DNA of 34,923 bases from CAYLHS01 sp964383535 (GTDB lineage: Bacteria; Actinomycetota; Acidimicrobiia; Spongiisociales; UBA4744). The notes under the pieces were generated by a model. It had not been told where the DNA came from. It saw only the letters and a list, made by a program, of their open reading frames with translations, and did not search any database. Shown piece by piece: positions 1 through 7,350 of this stretch. The stretch is taken from assembly GCA_964383535.1 (NCBI GenBank), contig CAYLHS010000014.1, positions 1-34,923 on the forward strand. Reading direction: 5' to 3'. The translations under genes were made by a program, and so were the position numbers. How positions within the stretch are numbered: position 1 is the stretch's first letter; every line of letters begins with the position of its first letter.

Positions 1-412
1 TCGCGTGCACATGCAGGATCGGGGCGCCGTCAGGCAGGGTCTCCGGGTCGGGCGTCTCGATCTGAACGGCGCCGCCGGCGACCGACTGGTCGACCTCCAC
101 CCTCCAGCTCTTGCAGGCGAGCACCCTGACGCCGCCGGCAACGATCGTTATGTCGAGCCTCGCCCCTTCAGGATCCAGCACCGCCTGACGCAAGTCCACA
201 TCGACACCGCCCATGACCGCGATCACACGCCCCGATCGGAGCCGGTCCGAGACGCTCTCGTACGTCCGGCCGTCCATCAATGCGACGAGCTGGAAGTCAT
301 CGGAGTCCTCGACCGCGTCTTCTCCGATGAGCGCGGTCGCCACGGTGGCGACCGCCTTCAGGGTGGCGTTGGCGAGGATGAACCAGAACAGACCCTTCAG
401 AAGCTTCTTCAT
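1..412 (-). CDS. LiaF-like C-terminal domain membrane-associated protein (partial)
   Basis: The gene starts at 412 and runs off the left edge, so its C-terminus is missing. The visible 137 residues begin with a Lys-rich start and one hydrophobic segment (about residues 5-28), followed by a beta-rich domain. That domain carries a pattern recalled from LiaF/YvqF-type cell-wall-stress response proteins: IAVMGGVDVDLRQA around residue 65, then ITIVAGGVRVLACKSW. In Firmicutes LiaF negatively regulates an envelope-stress two-component system; actinobacterial homologues with one short anchor are common and mostly uncharacterised. The ATG overlaps the stop of the upstream gene (ATGA), so the two are translationally coupled. 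Family assignment is fairly good; the role is inference. Confidence 0.7.
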   Translation of the reverse strand, partial: MKKLLKGLFWFILANATLKAVATVATALIGEDAVEDSDDFQLVALMDGRTYESVSDRLRSGRVIAVMGGVDVDLRQAVLDPEGARLDITIVAGGVRVLACKSWRVEVDQSVAGGAVQIETPDPETLPDGAPILHVHA

Positions 413-843
413 GCCCTCTCCTCTCTTTCGACCTTGCGCCGCCGCAGTTCGGACAGCAAGGCCTCGTCTTCGTAGCGCATCAGCTCAGGTGACCATTGGA
501 GCAGCGTGGTCGGTTCGTCGTCTGCGAGCAGTTCCGCAACCTCGTCACGCAGCGTTCTCGCCCACGCCTGACCCGATGCGGACGCCCGTCTCGAGAGCGT
601 GCCGTCGGCGTTCGCGATGAAGACCTGCGCGTGTGATTGGGGGCTCCCGCGCGACCCCTTCTCCCCATACAGCAAGATGACCGAACCGACAGGAACGTCC
701 TGGACGCCTCCGGTCGCGATGAACGAACCCTCGTACGCCCACCCAGAACCCTTCGATTCGTCCACCCGTTCGACGACCTTCGCCCAGTTCTTCAAACGAG
801 CATCGCCGAGCATCGGGATGGTGACGGCGACGAACGGCTCCAT
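409..843 (-). CDS. hypothetical protein coupled to the LiaF-like gene
   Basis: This is a 144-residue soluble protein that I do not recognise. The N-terminal two thirds are mixed alpha/beta with several Gly turns, including VGSVILLYGEKGSRGSP near residues 52-67. The C-terminus is a charged helix rich in Arg and Glu. There is no signal peptide, membrane segment or cysteine pattern. The stop codon overlaps the ATG of the LiaF-like gene by four bases, so a shared operon and possibly a shared function in envelope response are likely. A TACAGT box lies six bases before the ATG on this strand (855-850), suggesting a leaderless transcript. The reading frame is convincing from length, start context and coupling; the function is unknown. 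Confidence 0.75.
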   Translation of the reverse strand: MEPFVAVTIPMLGDARLKNWAKVVERVDESKGSGWAYEGSFIATGGVQDVPVGSVILLYGEKGSRGSPQSHAQVFIANADGTLSRRASASGQAWARTLRDEVAELLADDEPTTLLQWSPELMRYEDEALLSELRRRKVEREERA

Positions 844-884
844 GCGCTCACTGTACCGGGTGGACCGAGGCTATCGTCTCGACC
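844..884. promoter_or_regulatory. divergent leaderless promoters
   Basis: The 41 bases between two divergent start codons hold a -10-like box for each direction. TATCGT at 872-877 on the plus strand is seven bases before the ATG at 885. TACAGT at 855-850 on the minus strand is six bases before the ATG at 843. Neither gene has a Shine-Dalgarno sequence, which fits leaderless transcription from both boxes. No convincing -35 element was found for either direction. Confidence 0.5.
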
Positions 885-1853
885 ATGACACGGTGGGGCA
901 TCATGGGCGCGGGACGCATCGCGGTCCAGCTGGTCGAGGCCATACGCGAAGCTGGCGGTGAGGTGTTGGCCATCGGTTCTGCATCATCCCGGCGGGCTGA
1001 AGCGTTCGGCGACCGCTACGGCATCCAACACCGGTACGGCAGCCACGAGGCGGTGGCTCACGACCCGGATGTCGACGTCGTGTACGTGGCGTCGACGAAC
1101 GACGCCCACCTCGCTCATGCGCTCGCGTCGATCGAAGCCGGCACCCCGGTTCTGTGCGAGAAGCCAATCGCCCTCAACGCACACCAGGCAGGCGAGATGA
1201 TCACGAGGGCGCGTGCGCGCGGCGTGTTTCTCATGGAGGCGATGTGGATGCGATTTCATCCTGCGACAGAACGTCTGCTGGAACTGCTCGCCTCGGGACG
1301 TATCGGCGAGGTGCGATCCGTTCGCGCCGATTTCGGGTTCTTGGCGGCTTCGCATCCCAGCAACCGGCTCTTCGATCCGACACTCGGCGGCGGGACGATC
1401 CTCGACCTCGGCGTCTACGTCGTGACCCTGGCGACGATGGTGCTGGGCATTCCCGGTGACGTCTCGGCGAAGGTGGAACGGTCGGACGCCGGCGTCGACC
1501 TCCAGGCGGGGATCGTCCTCCGACACCCCAAAGGTCTGTCGACGCTCAGCACCTCGTTCGTGTCGGATGCCGGCATCGAGGCGACCGTCTCGGGAACCGA
1601 GGGACGTATCAGGCTTCATGCACCGTTTCATCACTCGCCGATGCTGACCATCGAGCGTGGGGGACAGATCGACGAGACGATCAGGACCCGTCCGGCAGGT
1701 TCCGATTATCGATTCGAGGTTGACGAGGTCCACCGGTGTGTTCGTGAGGGACTCACGGAGAGCCCCAAGAGGCCGCTCGACGACACCCTCGCGGTGATGG
1801 AGATCCTCGACCGGATTCGGGACGAGGTCGATGTCACGTTTCCAGACGAGTAG
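885..1853 (+). CDS. Gfo/Idh/MocA family NAD(P)-dependent oxidoreductase
   Basis: This 322-residue enzyme has the two-domain layout of the Gfo/Idh/MocA family. An N-terminal Rossmann fold carries the dinucleotide-binding GAGRIA (residues 8-13). The family signature EKP is at residues 92-94, with the Lys expected to contact cofactor and substrate. The C-terminal half is the alpha/beta substrate domain, including a Gly-rich segment and DLGVYVV near residue 170. It resembles the dihydrodiol dehydrogenase / glucose-fructose oxidoreductase branch, so a sugar or cyclitol derivative is the likely substrate, but the sequence does not settle which. It appears monocistronic and leaderless. It converges on the RNase HI gene with only six bases between the stops. 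Confidence 0.88.
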   Translation: MTRWGIMGAGRIAVQLVEAIREAGGEVLAIGSASSRRAEAFGDRYGIQHRYGSHEAVAHDPDVDVVYVASTNDAHLAHALASIEAGTPVLCEKPIALNAHQAGEMITRARARGVFLMEAMWMRFHPATERLLELLASGRIGEVRSVRADFGFLAASHPSNRLFDPTLGGGTILDLGVYVVTLATMVLGIPGDVSAKVERSDAGVDLQAGIVLRHPKGLSTLSTSFVSDAGIEATVSGTEGRIRLHAPFHHSPMLTIERGGQIDETIRTRPAGSDYRFEVDEVHRCVREGLTESPKRPLDDTLAVMEILDRIRDEVDVTFPDE

Positions 1854-1859
1854 CGAGGT

Positions 1860-2435
1860 TCAATCGCGCCACCGGTTCGCCAGCTCGTCCGCGTACTCGT
1901 TCCATCGATGCCCGGCATGGCCCTTGATCCAGGTCAGGCGCAGTTCCGGTCGCCAATTCTCGTAGACGGCCCGGACCAGGTCGAGGTTCTCCACCTCCCC
2001 TGTCTTACGCCGCCACCCTCGCTTCTCCCACCCCGACGCCCACTCGTTGATCGTTCGCACGGCGAGGTTCGAGTCGGAGTGAACGACCGCTTCGGTGCCC
2101 TCAGGGACGAGGTCGAGTGCGGCGAGCAGGGCGGTGAACTCCATGCGGTTGTTCGTCGTGTGCGGATCGTGGCCGTGCGCTTCGGCGACGATCTCGTCGT
2201 CCACCACGTAGACGGCACCCCACCCTCCCGGACCAGGGTTCGGGGACGCGCTTCCATCCGTGAACACCCCTGAACTCGGATCCTCGTCGATCCCCCGGTT
2301 CCGTTGTTCGGATGGCCCAGAGTCGGCGTCTGCATTCCGGCAGTCGAGGCAGAGCTTCGGGGTCCATCCCGGGTAGCGATCGAGGACGCGTCGCGGCACC
2401 TCGAATGAGGAGCCGCATCGCTGACAGATGAACAT
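1860..2435 (-). CDS. rnhA: ribonuclease HI with N-terminal zinc ribbon
   Basis: The protein (191 residues) removes RNA from RNA-DNA hybrids. Its RNase H domain starts near residue 57 and has all four acidic metal ligands: D60 (FTDGS), E99 (NRMEF), D121 (HSDS) and D183 (YADELA). The ITWIKGHAGH-like stretch near residue 170 supplies the conserved His loop. In front lies a roughly 30-residue zinc ribbon with C4, C7, C29 and C32, joined by a charged linker; this is not part of the standard E. coli-type enzyme. The open frame extends further upstream, but the ATG at 2435 puts the ribbon exactly at the N-terminus and follows a TAGCCT box by eight bases. A folded leader precedes it (see 2460-2558). 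Confidence 0.92.
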   Translation of the reverse strand: MFICQRCGSSFEVPRRVLDRYPGWTPKLCLDCRNADADSGPSEQRNRGIDEDPSSGVFTDGSASPNPGPGGWGAVYVVDDEIVAEAHGHDPHTTNNRMEFTALLAALDLVPEGTEAVVHSDSNLAVRTINEWASGWEKRGWRRKTGEVENLDLVRAVYENWRPELRLTWIKGHAGHRWNEYADELANRWRD

Positions 2436-2459
2436 CGCGGGCAAGGCTACCGGCTCGTT

Positions 2460-2558
2460 GCGGCAACCGTCCGGGGCTGGGAGGCTCACCGCACCCCCCG
2501 CTGGGGCAACGGGTATAGCGGGTGCGGATGAAGGGGAGCCGACCGGACGGTCAGCCGC
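2460..2558 (-). ncRNA. candidate structured RNA or folded leader upstream of rnhA
   Basis: On the minus strand the bases from 2558 to 2460 can fold into one long rod. The terminal stem pairs 2558-2554 (GCGGC) with 2464-2460 (GCCGC). A second stem pairs 2551-2543 (ACCGTCCGG) with 2474-2466 perfectly. A short stem pairs 2540-2536 with 2487-2483. The apical stem pairs 2527-2517 with 2502-2489 (11 pairs, one CCC/GGG bulge) around a 14-base loop. The predicted transcription start of the promoter at 2593-2565 falls on base 2558, the first base of the terminal stem. It lacks SRP, tmRNA and RNase P hallmarks. It may be a free small RNA or the 5' leader of rnhA; no U-tract follows it. Confidence 0.45.
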
Positions 2559-2564
2559 ACAACC

Positions 2565-2593
2565 ACCGTACCCCGTTTGGACCGCGTTGTGAA
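2565..2593 (-). promoter_or_regulatory. sigma70-type promoter for the folded RNA / rnhA
   Basis: On the minus strand TTCACA (2593-2588) matches the -35 consensus at five of six bases. A 17-base spacer separates it from TACGGT (2570-2565), an acceptable TAnnnT -10. The expected start is about 2558, where the folded RNA begins. Confidence 0.5.
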
Positions 2594-2610
2594 ACCTTTC
2601 CGGTTCGCAG

Positions 2611-4860
2611 CTACGGAACGATGAACTGGGACTGCCATGCCGGGCGCTCCCTCGTCCCACCCTCCGGACTCGGGAACGTCATCGGAGCAAGCCGATCGGG
2701 CTTGGTATCAGACGCAAGGAGGTCCCACCATTCCTCGTCGGTGAGTCGCCCGTCCTTCTCATCCCGCCAGAACTCGTAGTACGAGTAGACACCGCCGATG
2801 GCGACCTGGAACCGTCCACTGTCGTTGGGTACCAGCACGAGCATCTCATCGATCGATCCAGTTCCGAGTTCGAGGATCTGGGAGGTCGTTCTCGCGATGT
2901 CCGCAACGAGCGCATCCTTCACATCGGCTGTCGCAACCGCGCCGGTGTTGGGGTCGGTGTCCGCCGACTGATACCAGAGCCCTTCCAGGATGCTCCCTAC
3001 CTGGCCGAGCCAGTCATTGTCGGTACCCGAGATCGCTTTTCCTTCCAGCTCGTCGCGGGCGATTCGTTCGAGCCTGTCGACGAATGCCTGAAGGTCTGTC
3101 AGGAGCGCATTGCTGGAATCCTCGAGGAGACCACGGCTGTCGAGTCCTTCCTGGAGAAGCGATGCGACCTCGGAGATTCGGGCGAACGCTGCCGGCTCCG
3201 GCTCAACCCAGTGTCGTGGCGGCACGTCACTCCATTCGCCTCCGCCCTCCGCCGCCACTGCCTGCTTGGCATAGAGGATCGTGTCGTGTTTCAGCTCGGT
3301 GTAGGAGCCGAGCCCCGTGTTGAGGTCTTTGGCCGTCCACTCGTCCGTTCGCATGAACGGTGGGTAGGCATCCCCGTGCTCCCGCCAGACCGGCTCGAGC
3401 GACGCGAGCCACGCGTCGTAGACGGTTGCGGCCCAGTCAGATTCGGTGCGCGACGACATCGTCGTGCGCATGGCATCCATCTGGCTGTCGTAGTGCAGGT
3501 AGAGGTCCTCACCGGCCTCGTGCTGAATGCCGAGTGCGAGGTTCGAGCCCATCGCCGCGGCGAGATCCAGTGGCGACATGTACACACGCCGTTTCCCGGG
3601 TGGCTCCTCACCCACGTTCGGCCACGCAAGCTGATCGAGAACGAACGAGTCGATGACGAAACGGGCGCCCATGACCCGCACAGATGCGGCCTCGGGATTG
3701 ACGCCCACCGAACGGCTGGCGAGGAGGGCTTCACCGACCTGTTGGAGATAGGCGGGATCACCAACATCGCCCCCCGTGTCGAGGACCGAAACCTCGTACG
3801 GCGTGTAATCGTCGGCGAGCCCGACCATGAAAGCGGTGGGTTCGTAGATCGACTCCCAGTCGCGCTCGGTCGTGGTGTCGTCCATCGCTCGCGACAGGAG
3901 CAAGGCGAACTGCATCGACGCGGCGTCGACCGTGACGACGCCGTCGTGTTCCGACGCGATGAACGATGCGCCTTCTTGGCCGAGGAGCGACATCGCCTTG
4001 AAGTAGCGCTCGAGGTCGGCGTTGCGGGTGTAGTGACCTCTCGGTTTGAAGAGGCTGAAGTCGACACAGCCCCTGGGCGACTCTGTCGGTTCGCACCCCG
4101 TGAATCCCGTGAGTGGTGAAGTCGTGAACTGCGCGGCTTCGTTCGCGAGGTCGACCTCCGCGCGAGCAAGTTGCCCGATCGGGCCGACATCCATGCCGAG
4201 CAGTGCGCCCGCGGCCTCGAACAGCTGGGTAACGCGAGCGGCCATGTCCTCGAGTGCGGTGCCTCGATACGAGGCCTCCTGGGCCCGGGCGGCTTCGAGC
4301 CCACGGGATACCAGCCGCTCGAGGACCGGCAGCATCGCGTCCTGCTCAGTGTCTCGCAGCACCTTGGAGAACGCCAGATGGAGCATGTGGTAGGCGACGT
4401 CGGTCGTCACGAACATCGCGTGGTTGTCGTACAGCGCGAGTCCGTACACATCCTGAAAAAGGGACCAGTACCCGGGCGTGACAACGAACCCTCTGGCCAG
4501 CAACGCGTCCTTCACGCCTTGATCTTGGAGCAGATACACGGCGTCGGGTGGGACGACCACATCGTCGAGCGTCGTCGGCCATTCGGGCCCCTCATACGTG
4601 CCCGAGTCCGAGATGGGTGTGAGCTTGAACGCCGCGAAGGGCGCAAGCTCGCGCGGCTGCCGGGCTGCTGCGACGACTGCCGGGACGGTGGTGGTGGTGG
4701 TGGTGGTACTTGTTCTCGTCGTCGTTGTGGTGGTGGTGCTCGTCGCCGACGCTGTGGTCGTTGTGCTCGAAGCGGTCGTTGACGTCGTCGTATTCGAAGT
4801 AGTCGTGCAGCCGGCCACGATCGCCGTTACCACCAGTGCGATGCGTACGTTGCGCTTCAT
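2611..4860 (-). CDS. DUF3160 domain lipoprotein
   Basis: The chosen ATG at 4860 gives a 749-residue lipoprotein with a short basic start, hydrophobic core and lipobox ending in C18 (VAGC). It is followed by a roughly 45-residue linker made almost wholly of Thr and Ser. The remaining ~680 residues are exported and resemble the DUF3160 family. Visible features include a YHMLHLAFSKVLRDTE-like helix near residue 175, a central Asp/Glu-rich helical region, and a late YSYYEFWR followed by LTDEEW. DUF3160 proteins have no known activity. The ATG overlaps the stop of the CapA gene (ATGA), and both proteins share the same lipobox-plus-Thr/Ser-linker architecture, so they likely act together outside the membrane. 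A longer in-frame start at 4974 lacks support. Confidence 0.82.
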   Translation of the reverse strand: MKRNVRIALVVTAIVAGCTTTSNTTTSTTASSTTTTASATSTTTTTTTRTSTTTTTTTVPAVVAAARQPRELAPFAAFKLTPISDSGTYEGPEWPTTLDDVVVPPDAVYLLQDQGVKDALLARGFVVTPGYWSLFQDVYGLALYDNHAMFVTTDVAYHMLHLAFSKVLRDTEQDAMLPVLERLVSRGLEAARAQEASYRGTALEDMAARVTQLFEAAGALLGMDVGPIGQLARAEVDLANEAAQFTTSPLTGFTGCEPTESPRGCVDFSLFKPRGHYTRNADLERYFKAMSLLGQEGASFIASEHDGVVTVDAASMQFALLLSRAMDDTTTERDWESIYEPTAFMVGLADDYTPYEVSVLDTGGDVGDPAYLQQVGEALLASRSVGVNPEAASVRVMGARFVIDSFVLDQLAWPNVGEEPPGKRRVYMSPLDLAAAMGSNLALGIQHEAGEDLYLHYDSQMDAMRTTMSSRTESDWAATVYDAWLASLEPVWREHGDAYPPFMRTDEWTAKDLNTGLGSYTELKHDTILYAKQAVAAEGGGEWSDVPPRHWVEPEPAAFARISEVASLLQEGLDSRGLLEDSSNALLTDLQAFVDRLERIARDELEGKAISGTDNDWLGQVGSILEGLWYQSADTDPNTGAVATADVKDALVADIARTTSQILELGTGSIDEMLVLVPNDSGRFQVAIGGVYSYYEFWRDEKDGRLTDEEWWDLLASDTKPDRLAPMTFPSPEGGTRERPAWQSQFIVP

Positions 4861-6446
4861 GGAACTCCCAACACCGGATCGGTCGCGCCGTCGCCGTCGA
4901 TGTCTGCACATCCGAGCGTTGCATCTCTTTCGAGCGGCGTTGTCACAGTGAAGCCAAACCCTCTCCATCGCCACCCGCCGAAAGCAGGCGTGTCGTCCTC
5001 CGGGGCGTACTCGATCGCAAGGCTACCGTCGCACGCCACGATCCTGATGACCGGTCGAAAGAGCGTCCCCGCGATCCACTCAGGTCGCAGGTCTGTCGCC
5101 CCGAACACTCCAACATGGGCGCTCTGACCGGTCGCGTCCATCCATGGCTCGTCAGGAAACAGCGAGTTCACCGGGTTCTCCTGGTATGGCCTCGTGAACG
5201 CGACGACTATCTCGGCTTGCCCGTCGAGATCGACGTCCCCGCGAGACGCATCGACGACCTCCCCATACCGGAACCCCTCGAGATCCGCGACGCCGTCCGA
5301 TCCTGTCAGCCGGTAAGGTCGGGCGAGCGACCACCAGTCCGTCCCCACCATCGCCGCGTCTCCCCTGGGTGCCTGCCACTCGTCGAAATGCACCCTCCGG
5401 TCGTGGTGATCGACGGCGGCGACTCGGTAGGCAACGGCGCCGTCGGCATCGGCGAGAACCTCGAGCACGGCCCCGGCCTTCGTTGCCGTGTCTCCTTGAT
5501 CGAAGATGAGATTGCCGAGGCTGGTGGCGACCACCGTTGGCCGACCCCCATCGATGACATAGACCGGCTGCACGACGTGCGGTCCGCTCCCCCACACGAC
5601 GTCCACGCCCCACTCGTGAAGCTTCTCGGCGAGAGTGGCCATGTATGGGTCCGTCCACGTCCGGTACTCGACACCGCCGTGCAGTGCGACGATCAGCACA
5701 TCGACGTCGGAGCGGAGAGCGGTGACCGCGAGACGAGCCTGCTCGGCGTTCCAGCGGGCGACCCCCGGTCGAGTCTCGGTCGCCACCGTTCCAGCACCGG
5801 TGGCATCGTACGCGAGGAACCCGACTCGAAGCTCCCGCACGTGGAACACGGCGGGTCGGCGGGCCTCCTCCAGATCGGATCCGCCCCCGACCGCCGTCAT
5901 CGCCGCGCCGTCGATCGCCTCGACGCTGTCCACCACAGACGCCCTCCCTGCGTCACCGGCGTGGTTGTTGGCGACGGTCAGTACATCGAACCCGGCTGCG
6001 GAGAGGATGCCGGCCGACTCCGGTGGGGCCTCGAGAGCGTATGGATTCGTCGCGATGTGGGGGCGGTCCGTGAGTGGTGACTCCATGTTTGCGCCGGCGA
6101 GATCCACGTCCGACAGCATGAATCGAACATCCTCGAAGATGCCGCCGGGGTCGGCGTCGACGATCCGTCGCAGCCCCCGCCCGAGCATGACGTCCCCCGC
6201 GAGGGCGATCGTGACGGTGGGACGCGGAGCCGCGACCGCGCGGGTGGTCGTTGGGGTCGAAGGAGGTGGCGCGGTGGTCGTTGATGTCGAAGAGAGTGGT
6301 GCGTTGGTGGAGAGGGTGGTCGTGCTCTGGCCGGTTGTCGGAGTCGCAGCGGCGCTCGTGGGGACTGAAGAGATCGTGGACGAGCTGCTGCATCCGGCCA
6401 CCATCACCACCCCGACGGCCAGCACGGCAAAGGCTTGCCGCTTCAC
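4857..6446 (-). CDS. CapA-family metallophosphatase-like lipoprotein
   Basis: The GTG at 6446 (GAGAGGTGA upstream) gives a 529-residue lipoprotein with lipobox cysteine C19 and a Thr/Ser/Pro linker to about residue 75. The main domain is of the CapA/PgsA poly-gamma-glutamate type with a calcineurin-like core. Motifs in order are LAGDVMLGRG, ANMESPL, TVANNHAGD, VALHGGVEY and GSGPHVVQP, which supply the usual Asp, Asn and His metal ligands. The last ~150 residues contain DVDLDGQAEI and DIDGDGATD, calcium-binding FG-GAP-like turns not typical of CapA. CapA/PgsA relatives act on extracellular polymers; the substrate here is unknown. The gene begins 16 bases after the kinase-like gene and overlaps the DUF3160 gene. 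Confidence 0.85.
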   Translation of the reverse strand: MKRQAFAVLAVGVVMVAGCSSSSTISSVPTSAAATPTTGQSTTTLSTNAPLSSTSTTTAPPPSTPTTTRAVAAPRPTVTIALAGDVMLGRGLRRIVDADPGGIFEDVRFMLSDVDLAGANMESPLTDRPHIATNPYALEAPPESAGILSAAGFDVLTVANNHAGDAGRASVVDSVEAIDGAAMTAVGGGSDLEEARRPAVFHVRELRVGFLAYDATGAGTVATETRPGVARWNAEQARLAVTALRSDVDVLIVALHGGVEYRTWTDPYMATLAEKLHEWGVDVVWGSGPHVVQPVYVIDGGRPTVVATSLGNLIFDQGDTATKAGAVLEVLADADGAVAYRVAAVDHHDRRVHFDEWQAPRGDAAMVGTDWWSLARPYRLTGSDGVADLEGFRYGEVVDASRGDVDLDGQAEIVVAFTRPYQENPVNSLFPDEPWMDATGQSAHVGVFGATDLRPEWIAGTLFRPVIRIVACDGSLAIEYAPEDDTPAFGGWRWRGFGFTVTTPLERDATLGCADIDGDGATDPVLGVP

Positions 6447-6462
6447 GACCGTACCCGACTGG

Positions 6463-7350
6463 TCACCTCTCGACTCTACCCGGCAATAGGAAGGAATAGG
6501 CACGGTGCAGTACTCGGAGATGCCACCATCGATCGACTCTGCGGAGTCGCTGGAGGAACTCCCACAGACGGGCATCCTTCGCGTAATAGCGACGGACCTC
6601 TTCGGGGGAGAACGGCCGCTTCAAGCGAGCGTTGGCCCGTTCGAGAGCGAGTGGCAAGCGTTCAGCGAGACGCTCCTTGTAGAGCTGGGCGAGGAGGTTG
6701 AGGATCGTGGTCCGAACATCGAAGTATTCATCGATGATGCCCCGAACCATGAACCGCCGCACCACACCTCGGAGAGGCCACGGAAGCGAGGCGAGGAAGA
6801 TCTCGGTGTCGAGACGGTCGCGCCCGCGTTCGTCACGAAGCAGTGGCGTTGTCACATCGAAGTACACAACCGAGTCGTCGATGAGCGCCCAGTTGGAGAT
6901 CTGGGCATCGAAGCCGATACCCGATCCGATGGCAGACTCAACCGCATCGAAGATCCTCTCGAGAAGTGCCGCCGCGTCGCTGTCCGCAGCGGTACGAAGG
7001 TACCGATGTCCGAGGAGTGTCCCATCGATCATCGGTTGGAGGAGGTACACGGCGACGTCGCCTCCGTCGAGCACGAGACGCTCCGTGGTGGTGGGAACGA
7101 CATCTATTCCGGCTCCCCGTAGGCCTCTGAGATAGTCGTTCAGCAACGAGAGGTATGCATCCACACCCTCACCCGCGCGAAATGCCGGCAAACGCTTGAC
7201 GGCGATCGGACCGTCAGGGCCTCGCCACGCGACGACACTCGTGATCTCGCCGTACCCGATGACGTCGAGGCCGTCGTGGGTACCGGCCCCGAACGCCCGT
7301 TGGAACCGAGCTTCCAGGAGATCCAGGTCGTCGATACGAACCGGCTTCAC
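6463..7350 (-). CDS. kinase-like fold protein, resembles DUF6206
   Basis: This 295-residue protein is not a characterised enzyme, but it shows kinase-fold hallmarks in order. There is a glycine loop GYGEITSVV (32-40), a VAIK-type Lys in IAVK (K52), and a hinge-like VYLLQPMIDG (101-110). A catalytic-loop equivalent GFDAQISNW has D148 and N153, and a metal-binding DFG equivalent YFDVTTP has D165. The rest is helical, with an Arg-rich C-terminus. From memory it resembles the uncharacterised actinobacterial DUF6206 family; that name is uncertain. The GTG start overlaps the aminotransferase stop by four bases (GTGA), so it is translated with that enzyme. A small-molecule kinase acting on the aminotransferase product is a reasonable but untested guess. 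Confidence 0.75.
   Translation of the reverse strand: MKPVRIDDLDLLEARFQRAFGAGTHDGLDVIGYGEITSVVAWRGPDGPIAVKRLPAFRAGEGVDAYLSLLNDYLRGLRGAGIDVVPTTTERLVLDGGDVAVYLLQPMIDGTLLGHRYLRTAADSDAAALLERIFDAVESAIGSGIGFDAQISNWALIDDSVVYFDVTTPLLRDERGRDRLDTEIFLASLPWPLRGVVRRFMVRGIIDEYFDVRTTILNLLAQLYKERLAERLPLALERANARLKRPFSPEEVRRYYAKDARLWEFLQRLRRVDRWWHLRVLHRAYSFLLPGRVER

Noticed and set aside
3211..4119. Plus-strand open frame of about 302 codons
   Set aside because: It is antisense to DUF3160, without motif or start context.
4680..4800. Runs of GTGGTGGTG suggesting a tandem repeat
   Set aside because: These are the Thr codons (ACC/ACG) of the lipoprotein linker read on the other strand. They encode a low-complexity spacer, not a separate repeat element.
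4836..6080. Plus-strand open frame of 414 codons
   Set aside because: It is antisense to the CapA gene and has shadow-like composition.
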